From Rhodospirillales bacterium RIFCSPLOWO2_12_FULL_67_15 (GTDB taxonomy: Bacteria > Pseudomonadota > Alphaproteobacteria > Rhodospirillales > 2-12-FULL-67-15), in assembly GCA_001830475.1 (NCBI GenBank), contig MIAC01000163.1:1-5339 (forward strand): a DNA stretch of 5,339 nt, given 5' to 3'. Positions 1 to 5,339 of this stretch are shown here, piece by piece. The stretch's first letter is position 1; every line of letters starts with the position of its first letter. A program made the position numbers and the translations under genes. The notes beneath the pieces were generated by a model. It worked only from the letters and a program-made list of their open reading frames with translations. It was not told the DNA's origin and searched no databases.

Positions 1-655
<655 letters not shown>

Positions 656-673
656 GGGGCAATCGGATTCCGC

Positions 674-2014
674 TCACGCCGCGCCGAGGCGCTTCTCGGC
701 CCGCGCGCGGCCGATGAGAGGTAACAGAACCTTCATCTCCGGTCCATGTTCGCGCCCCGTCAGCGCGAGCCGGAGCGGGCGGAAGAGTTGGGCTCCCTTG
801 CGCCCCGTCGCCGCGCCGACCGATCGGCTCCAGGCGCCCCAGGTATCTTCGGCCCAGGGTTCGGGCGGCAACGCCCCTGCTGCGACGCGCAGAAATTCGC
901 GCATCTCGGCCGAAGGCGGCGGGACGTCGCCGAAACAGGCGTCGTGCCAGACTTTCGCCTCGGAAAACCGTTCGAGATTGGATCTCACCGCGCGCCAGAA
1001 GCGTTCGTCGGCGGACGCAAGCCCGAGCGCCGCGAGCCTGGGCCCGGCTTCGGCGAACGTCATCGCGTGCAGAAGCCGGGCGTTCAGGCGGGAAAGCTCG
1101 TCCGGATCGAAGCGCGGGCTCGCCCGCCCGAACCGGCCAAGCTCGAAGCCTTCGACGAGCGTGGCGAGACTGGAAACCGGCGCGATCGCGTCGGCGGTGC
1201 CGAGGCGCGCGAGCAAACTGTTCACCGCCATCGGTTCGATCCCCGACTCCCTGAGCGATTCGAGGCTGAGTGAGCCGAGGCGCTTCGACAGGTTCGCGCC
1301 CTTCGCGTCCATCAAGAGCGGCAGGTGCGCGAACGCGGGCGCACGCGCGCCGAGCGCCTCGAACATCCGGATCTGGACCGCGGTGTTGACCACGTGGTCT
1401 TCGCCGCGAATGACGTGGCTGACGCCGAGTGCGACATCGTCCACCACCGAGGGCAGCATGTAGAGGAACGCGCCGTCCTCGCGCACCACGACCGGGTCGG
1501 AAAGGTTCCCGCCCTCGAACCGCTGCGGTCCGCGCACCGCGTCGTCCCAGGTGATCGCGCCCTCGTCGAGCTTGAATCGCCAATGCGGCCGGCGACCCTC
1601 GGCAATCAGGGCCTCGCGCTCGATCGCGCTTAGTTTGAGCGCGGCGCGATCGTAGATCGGCGGCCGGCCGGCGCGGAGCGCCTTCTTGCGCTTGAATTCC
1701 AATTCGTCCGCGGTCTCGAAGCAGGCGTAGACGCGGCCCGCGTCCTTGAGGCGTTCGAGCGCGGCGCGGTAGTCGGCTAGCCGCTCCGACTGGCGGATGC
1801 GGGTGTCCCAGGCGAGGCCGAGCCAGGCGAGATCGCGCTCGATCGCGGTCGCGAACCTGGGGTCCGAGCGTTCGACGTCGGTGTCGTCGAGGCGGAGCGC
1901 GAAGGTCCCCCCGGCGGCCTTCGCGAACAGCCAGTTGACCAGCGCGATGCGGGCGTTGCCCACGTGCAGAAGCCCGGTCGGGCTCGGCGCGAAACGGACG
2001 CAGATGCCGGCCAT
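674..2014 (-). CDS. gltX: Glutamyl-tRNA synthetase, zinc-less type
   Basis: This class I synthetase attaches glutamate to tRNA-Glu, and in many alphaproteobacteria a GluRS also misacylates tRNA-Gln for the GatCAB amidotransferase. The protein has 446 residues, slightly short for the family (about 470). The N-terminus [13 protein letters not shown] (residues 8-20) carries the HIGH signature as HVGN (17-20). [13 protein letters not shown] (40-52) and RGEDHVVNT (203-211) are hallmark active-site blocks. The KMSKS signature reads NLSKR at 241-245. The C-terminal helical anticodon-binding part ends with a GRKGAQLF...[12 protein letters not shown] block (404-427). The zinc-binding insertion typical of E. 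coli GluRS is degenerate: only Cys98 remains, in YACFET, without the CxC...C set. ATG at 2014 overlaps the nadE stop by one base (TGATG), which suggests translational coupling; no strong Shine-Dalgarno is visible. Whether this is the only GluRS of the organism or a second, tRNA-Gln-directed copy cannot be decided here. Confidence 0.96.
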   Translation of the reverse strand: MAGICVRFAPSPTGLLHVGNARIALVNWLFAKAAGGTFALRLDDTDVERSDPRFATAIERDLAWLGLAWDTRIRQSERLADYRAALERLKDAGRVYACFETADELEFKRKKALRAGRPPIYDRAALKLSAIEREALIAEGRRPHWRFKLDEGAITWDDAVRGPQRFEGGNLSDPVVVREDGAFLYMLPSVVDDVALGVSHVIRGEDHVVNTAVQIRMFEALGARAPAFAHLPLLMDAKGANLSKRLGSLSLESLRESGIEPMAVNSLLARLGTADAIAPVSSLATLVEGFELGRFGRASPRFDPDELSRLNARLLHAMTFAEAGPRLAALGLASADERFWRAVRSNLERFSEAKVWHDACFGDVPPPSAEMREFLRVAAGALPPEPWAEDTWGAWSRSVGAATGRKGAQLFRPLRLALTGREHGPEMKVLLPLIGRARAEKRLGAA

Positions 2015-3675
2015 CAGGGATGATCCGTGAAGCCGTTGACGATCGGATAACGCCGGTCGCGGCCGAACGCGCGCGAGGTGATCTTGACCCCGGGCGGCGC
2101 CTGGCGGCGCTTGTATTCGGCGCGATCGAGCATCCGCCAGACGAGCCGCACGGTCGCCTCGTCGAAGCCCTGGGCGACCGTATCGCGCACGCCGCGCTCG
2201 CGCTCGATCAAGGACTCGAGGATCCCGTCGAGGACCTCGTAGGGCGGCAAGGTATCCTGATCGGTCTGGTTCGGCTTCAGTTCCGCCGACGGCGCCTTGG
2301 TCAAAACCCGCGGAGGGATCACCTCGCCCTCGGGTCCCCGCGCGCCGGGCGGTCGGTGCGCGTTGCGGAAGCCGGCGAGCCGGTAGACCGTCGTTTTGTA
2401 GACGTCCTTGAGCACCGCGAAGCCGCCGCACATGTCGCCGTAGAGCGTGGCGTAGCCGACCGACATTTCCGACTTGTTGCCGGTCGAAAGAACCATGTAG
2501 TCGAACTTGTTGGAAAGCGCCATCAGGGTGATGCCGCGGGCGCGCGCCTGGATGTTCTCCTCGGTCGTGTCGGACGGGTGCTGGACGAAGGTTTCGCGCA
2601 ACATCGTCTCGAACGCTTCCATCGCCGGCACGATCGGAATCGTGTCGAGGCGGCAGCCGAGCCGGCGCGCGACCTCGGTTGCGTCCTCGATGCTGTCGCG
2701 CGACGTGTAGGGCGACGGCATCAACACGCAATGCACCCGGTCGGCGCCGAGCGCGTCCACCGCCAGCGCCGCCGTCAGCGCGCTGTCGATCCCGCCCGAA
2801 AGCCCGATCAGCACCCCAGGAAAAATGTTCTTGTTGACGTAGTCGCCGAGGCCGGTGACGAGCGCGCCATAGATGTTGGCGACCGGATCGGGCTCGGGCG
2901 CGATCTCGCCCGCCGCGCAGGTCCAGGCGCCAACTGCCTTGCGCCAGCGGGTGACAAGCAGGTGTTCGCGCCACGACGGCGCCTGGGCCAGGATATCGCC
3001 GTCCGATCCGAGCACGAACGAGGCGCCGTCGAACACCAGTTCGTCCTGGCCGCCGATCAAATTGACGTAGGCGAGCGGCAAACCGGTGTCGGCCACGCGC
3101 GTCCGCGCGTGCGCGAGCCGAATTCCCGGCTTGTCGGTTTCGAAGGGCGAGCCGTTGAGGACGATCATGATTTCCGCTCCCTTCGCGCGAAGCGCGCCGG
3201 CGCACGCCGAAAACCACATGTCCTCGCACACCATCAGGCCGAGGCGGGCGCCGCGAAACGACAGCGGTTCCGGTAAGCCCCCGGCGGCGAACAGGCGCTT
3301 CTCGTCGAACACGCCGTAGTTGGGAATCTCGTGCTTCAGCCCCACGTGCGCGATCCGCCCGCCTTCCAGCAGCAACGCGGCGTTGTAGAGCGCGCCCTCG
3401 ATCCGCCACGGCGCGCCGAGGATTATTGCCGGCCCGCCGTCGCCGGTTTCGGCGGCGAGCTTTTCGACCGCGCGTTCGATCGCCTCGAGGAAGGAGAGCT
3501 TGAGCACCAGATCCTCGGGCGGATAGCCGGCGATGGCGAGTTCGCCGAGGACGACGAGATCCGCGCCCTGCTCGCGCGCGGTCGCGCGGCCCGCGCGAAT
3601 CCCGTCGGCGTTGTCCGCGACATCCCCGACGATCGGATTGGTCTGGGCAAGCGCGAGGGTGAGAAGGTCGGGCAT
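2014..3675 (-). CDS. nadE: Glutamine-dependent NAD+ synthetase
   Basis: This cytoplasmic enzyme catalyses the last step of NAD+ synthesis, amidating nicotinate adenine dinucleotide to NAD+ with ATP and glutamine. It is the two-domain form of 553 residues. The N-terminal nitrilase-like glutaminase domain (about 1-265) shows the Glu-Lys-Cys triad: E45 in [15 protein letters not shown]114 in [15 protein letters not shown], and C150 in LMVCEDMW. The C-terminal synthetase domain (about 266-553) has the N-type ATP pyrophosphatase P-loop SGGIDSA (293-299). It also has the family blocks [10 protein letters not shown] (319-328), [19 protein letters not shown] (397-415) and LKPNQTDQD (466-474). Both active sites look intact, so ammonia channelling between the domains is expected. 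ATG at 3675 gives the usual N-terminal strand [12 protein letters not shown] and lacks a clear Shine-Dalgarno. nadE is the first gene of a block with gltX (one-base overlap) and cysS. It is probably driven from candidate promoters in the 155-base region shared with the divergent gene. Confidence 0.97.
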   Translation of the reverse strand: MPDLLTLALAQTNPIVGDVADNADGIRAGRATAREQGADLVVLGELAIAGYPPEDLVLKLSFLEAIERAVEKLAAETGDGGPAIILGAPWRIEGALYNAALLLEGGRIAHVGLKHEIPNYGVFDEKRLFAAGGLPEPLSFRGARLGLMVCEDMWFSACAGALRAKGAEIMIVLNGSPFETDKPGIRLAHARTRVADTGLPLAYVNLIGGQDELVFDGASFVLGSDGDILAQAPSWREHLLVTRWRKAVGAWTCAAGEIAPEPDPVANIYGALVTGLGDYVNKNIFPGVLIGLSGGIDSALTAALAVDALGADRVHCVLMPSPYTSRDSIEDATEVARRLGCRLDTIPIVPAMEAFETMLRETFVQHPSDTTEENIQARARGITLMALSNKFDYMVLSTGNKSEMSVGYATLYGDMCGGFAVLKDVYKTTVYRLAGFRNAHRPPGARGPEGEVIPPRVLTKAPSAELKPNQTDQDTLPPYEVLDGILESLIERERGVRDTVAQGFDEATVRLVWRMLDRAEYKRRQAPPGVKITSRAFGRDRRYPIVNGFTDHP

Positions 3676-3714
3676 GGACAGGGCGGCCGAAAAAAGGCGT
3701 AAATCCTCGGGAAA

Positions 3715-3742
3715 CCTATGCGCCGGGTCGGAACGCTGTCAA
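3715..3742 (-). promoter_or_regulatory. Candidate proximal sigma-70-type promoter for nadE-gltX-cysS
   Basis: On the minus strand a perfect TTGACA (3742-3737) is followed by a weak -10. Options for the -10 are CATAGG (3720-3715, spacer 16) or TAGGTT (3718-3713, spacer 18). Each matches the consensus at three of six positions. Transcription would start near 3707, giving a leader of about 30 bases before the nadE ATG at 3675. The perfect -35 in otherwise GC-rich sequence and the sensible leader length support it; the weak -10 is the main doubt. No start site is demonstrated. Confidence 0.5.
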
Positions 3743-3773
3743 CGAAGGCTTGCGGGTCTTTGACCGCCGTCGG

Positions 3774-3802
3774 TGGAAAAAGCGGGGGGAGAAGGCTATT
3801 GT
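3774..3802 (+). promoter_or_regulatory. Candidate promoter for the divergent 298-residue gene
   Basis: On the plus strand TGGAAA (3774-3779, four of six matches to TTGACA) and TATTGT (3797-3802, four of six matches to TATAAT) are separated by 17 bases. Transcription would begin near 3809, leaving a leader of about 22 bases before ATG 3831. It is the best-placed pair I find for this gene, but both hexamers are weak. The GGAGG at 3804-3808 would fall just upstream of that start and could not then serve as a ribosome binding site. Confidence 0.25.
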
Positions 3803-3825
3803 AGGAGGTCAAGCGGTCGGATCAA
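3798..3825 (-). promoter_or_regulatory. Candidate distal promoter for nadE-gltX-cysS
   Basis: On the minus strand TTGATC (3825-3820, four of six matches to TTGACA) is followed after 16 bases by TACAAT (3803-3798, five of six matches to TATAAT). Transcription would start near 3791, giving a leader of about 115 bases that runs through the proximal candidate promoter. The -10 is the best match in the intergenic region, and the spacer is within the accepted range. Its -10 lies on the same bases as a plus-strand candidate, so at most one may be real. Confidence 0.35.
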
Positions 3826-3830
3826 TCGAC

Positions 3831-4727
3831 ATGGCCAAGCTCACGGCGATCCTGAAACCACCGATCACCGGCCGCGGCATGAGCCCGCGCCGGATCGCGG
3901 CCACGTCCAAGGCCGCGCTCGCGTCTCGGCCGGCGGCAAAAACCCAATTCGACCTCTCGACCCCCGCCGGCCAGGGCCACGCGCTCGCGGAAACGGTGGT
4001 GATGGCGTTCATCGACCGCTTGCGCCACGAGGCCGAGGCGCTGGGCGGAGCCCTCACCCTTGCCGACCTCGAGCGCCTCGCCGCCGATTTCCACAACAAG
4101 TCCGCCGCGCTGCGCCAGGCTTTCGAGCTGACCTTCGAGGCGTACGGGCGCGCGCGCGAACGCGCCAAGTTCGCCCAGAACCGCAATTACCCCTTCGACC
4201 GGCTTCTGGTGCAACGCTTCGAACATCTGCTCGCGCGTGGCCCCGCGAGCGGCAACCTGAGCCCGCGCCGGGTGCTGCCGGGATTCTTCATGGCGGTGGA
4301 GATGATGCTCGGGCGCCAAGTCCTGGACGCCTACCAGGAGCATTGCCGCATCATCGTCGAGCGCATCAGCAAGGCGCAAGGCGGCAAGTTCGCCTGGCCC
4401 GATCTTTACGCCGAACCCGAGGCGGCGACGCTCGCCTTCGACGCACTCGTCGCCATGGCGGCTTACTTCGCCGATTACGACAAGCGCGCGCGCTGGTTCC
4501 TGACCATCGTCAACGGGCATCTCGGCCCGGCGCCCGCGAACGCTTCGCCCGAAGAAGCCGCCTGGCAACTCGGCGAAGCCGCGTTCCGCGACTTGCTCGG
4601 CGCTTTGTTCGCGGAAATCAAGGATTCGGTCGCGACCGCGGACGCGCGCACGCTCTTCGCGCGGAAGTACGGCATCGACAAATGCCGCGCCGTCGCCGAG
4701 GCGATGACGCGGATTCACGGGCGCTGA
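3831..4727 (+). CDS. Uncharacterised protein of 298 residues
   Basis: I do not recognise this protein. It is transcribed divergently from nadE and convergently towards the nicotinate phosphoribosyltransferase gene. The first 45 or so residues are basic and low in predicted structure (ILKPPITGRGMSPRR, then Ala/Lys-rich). The remainder looks almost entirely alpha-helical: 49-70, 76-115, 121-136, 149-182, 196-228, 240-268 and 270-295. There is no signal peptide, convincing membrane segment or metal-binding cysteine set; the only cysteines are C172 and C285. Blocks that look conserved are NRNYPFDRLLVQRFEHLL (117-134), LPGFFMAVEMMLG (149-161) and the aromatic run AYFADYDKRARWF (211-223). A soluble cytoplasmic helical protein is likely. 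ATG 3831 was chosen because the in-frame TTG at 3750 would add a Lys/Arg-rich stretch. GGAGG at 3804-3808 is 22 bases away, too far for a normal ribosome binding site, with no start codon at a normal distance in any frame. An internal ATG at 3879 is an alternative. Codon bias matches the neighbours, so it is very probably a real gene. Confidence 0.85.
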   Translation: MAKLTAILKPPITGRGMSPRRIAATSKAALASRPAAKTQFDLSTPAGQGHALAETVVMAFIDRLRHEAEALGGALTLADLERLAADFHNKSAALRQAFELTFEAYGRARERAKFAQNRNYPFDRLLVQRFEHLLARGPASGNLSPRRVLPGFFMAVEMMLGRQVLDAYQEHCRIIVERISKAQGGKFAWPDLYAEPEAATLAFDALVAMAAYFADYDKRARWFLTIVNGHLGPAPANASPEEAAWQLGEAAFRDLLGALFAEIKDSVATADARTLFARKYGIDKCRAVAEAMTRIHGR

Positions 4728-4734
4728 ATATTTC

Positions 4735-5339
4735 CTACTTTTCGTCTTCCTTTTTCAGCAGGAACTCGCGCCCGGTCTTGACCGAGGCGACGCCGTCGTA
4801 TTCGACGATGTCGGCGGTGGCGTAGGTTTCCGGCCAGTTCTCGGGCAAAAACGAGCCGGTGCCGATCACGTCGATCGGCGCGCCGGCGTCGGCCATGACC
4901 TTGCACTTCTGCACGTTGAAGCCGGACGAGGCGACGATGCGCACGGCATTGAAGCCGGCCTGGTCGAGGCGCTCGCGGACATGGAAGATGGCCGCCGCCG
5001 AGACGCCGGTTCCGGTCAGGTGCCTGAGTTCAGCGTCGCTGCGGTAGCGGCGCACGGCGAGCGGCGCGTGCCGCTCGAGCACGGCGTAGGACGCCTGGGG
5101 ATCGAGCCCCTCGACGAAACGGCCGCCGTGGGTGTCGAGCCGGACCGAAAGCTTGCCCGCCGCCGCCAGCTCGGGAAAGCGGCGGCAGACGGCGAGCGCA
5201 TCCGTCACCTCGCGCCCGAAATAGTCCACCAGCACCGTCATGTCGGCGCCGGGAAAGGTTTCGGCGAACATCTCGGCCGCGCGCACCGTCGAGCCGGCGT
5301 AGCCGATCAGCGCGTGCGGCATGGTGCCCAACCCGCGCG
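4735..5339 (-). CDS. Nicotinate phosphoribosyltransferase, C-terminal 200 residues (N-terminus beyond right edge)
   Basis: Members of this family condense nicotinate with phosphoribosyl pyrophosphate, driven by ATP hydrolysis, to nicotinate mononucleotide, the entry step of the Preiss-Handler NAD salvage pathway. The frame stays open to the window edge and reads RGLGTMPH there, so the gene starts outside; the TTG at 5331 is an internal Leu codon. GTMPH (fragment residues 4-8) corresponds to the GTM-H motif holding the catalytic histidine. VRLDTHGGR (65-73) lies in the substrate-binding barrel. VASSGFN (135-141) and DVIGTGS (156-162) are the phosphate-binding loops of the type II phosphoribosyltransferase fold. 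The protein ends with a charged KKEDEK tail before TAG. The visible part looks intact. I do not assign pncB, because this GTMPH class is distant from the E. coli enzyme. Related enzymes of the fold, such as nicotinamide- or quinolinate-specific ones, are less likely. The gene converges on the unknown gene with 7 bases between stop codons. Confidence 0.88.
   Translation of the reverse strand, partial: RGLGTMPHALIGYAGSTVRAAEMFAETFPGADMTVLVDYFGREVTDALAVCRRFPELAAAGKLSVRLDTHGGRFVEGLDPQASYAVLERHAPLAVRRYRSDAELRHLTGTGVSAAAIFHVRERLDQAGFNAVRIVASSGFNVQKCKVMADAGAPIDVIGTGSFLPENWPETYATADIVEYDGVASVKTGREFLLKKEDEK

Larger units (their letters stand above)
3676..3830. other. Divergent intergenic region between nadE and the unknown gene
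   Basis: This 155-base stretch is the only non-coding gap of any size in the window and must hold the control signals for both directions. It contains the three candidate promoters listed separately, a run of six A at 3690-3695 and a polypurine stretch at about 3775-3795. I see no clear inverted-repeat operator, riboswitch-like structure or small ORF with support. Confidence 0.7.

Noticed and set aside
2020..3276. Long plus-strand open frame of 418 codons antisense to nadE
   Set aside because: It lies wholly within nadE, which has intact catalytic motifs. The product is Arg/His/Asp-rich with no recognisable domain, as expected from antisense reading of GC-rich codons.
2015..3409. Minus-strand frame continuing upstream of gltX inside nadE
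   Set aside because: The frame is open by composition only. The GluRS family start is at ATG 2014, and the upstream part is a shifted reading of nadE.
3423..3812. Minus-strand TTG-initiated frame beginning in the intergenic region and running into nadE
   Set aside because: Most of it is an out-of-frame reading of the nadE N-terminus with repetitive Ser/Pro/Arg content, and the candidate promoters lie inside it.
3822..4718. Minus-strand frame of 298 codons opposite the unknown gene, raising the question of which strand is coding
   Set aside because: The plus-strand product has a balanced composition with amphipathic helices and hydrophobic blocks, and its third positions are G/C-rich. The minus product is Arg/Glu/Gly-rich and resembles the other antisense shadows.
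5329..5331. TTG at 5331 as the true start of the phosphoribosyltransferase gene
   Set aside because: The frame is open to the window edge, and the codon lies directly before the catalytic GTMPH motif, far inside the normal length of the family.

Overview
The window is GC-rich bacterial chromosome with third codon positions heavily biased to G or C. The protein sequences look alphaproteobacterial, most like Rhodospirillales-type organisms. The clues are a CysS with HIGN instead of HIGH, a GluRS without the zinc cysteines, a glutamine-dependent NadE, and a nicotinate phosphoribosyltransferase of the GTMPH class. This placement rests on recalled family features, not on a database search. Almost all of the sequence is coding, and I see no mobile elements, phage genes, CRISPR arrays, tRNA or rRNA.

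Layout. On the minus strand, reading right to left from about 3675 to 1, a tight three-gene block runs nadE (NAD+ synthetase, 3675-2014), gltX (glutamyl-tRNA synthetase, 2014-674) and cysS (cysteinyl-tRNA synthetase, 655 to beyond the left edge). nadE and gltX overlap by one base (TGATG), and gltX and cysS are 18 bases apart, so the three are very probably one transcript. A 155-base intergenic region (3676-3830) separates nadE from a divergent plus-strand gene (3831-4727). That gene encodes a 298-residue, probably helical, soluble protein that I do not recognise. After a gap of only 7 bases comes the 3' part of a convergent minus-strand gene (4735 to beyond the right edge). It encodes the C-terminal 200 residues of a nicotinate phosphoribosyltransferase.

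How the genes fit together. Nicotinate phosphoribosyltransferase makes nicotinate mononucleotide from nicotinate. NadE performs the last step of NAD+ synthesis, amidating nicotinate adenine dinucleotide. Two enzymes of the Preiss-Handler route therefore lie within about 1.1 kb of each other on the same strand, separated by the unknown gene on the opposite strand. The two tRNA synthetases share the nadE transcript, which links NAD+ synthesis with translation supply by position only. All three known enzymes of the block form or use adenylylated intermediates.

The window is mostly ordinary housekeeping sequence. The points most worth a second look are the unknown 298-residue protein, the zinc-less GluRS (possibly a second, specialised GluRS), and the divergent promoter region with two opposed candidate promoters sharing one -10 position. 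I found no convincing undescribed multi-gene system.
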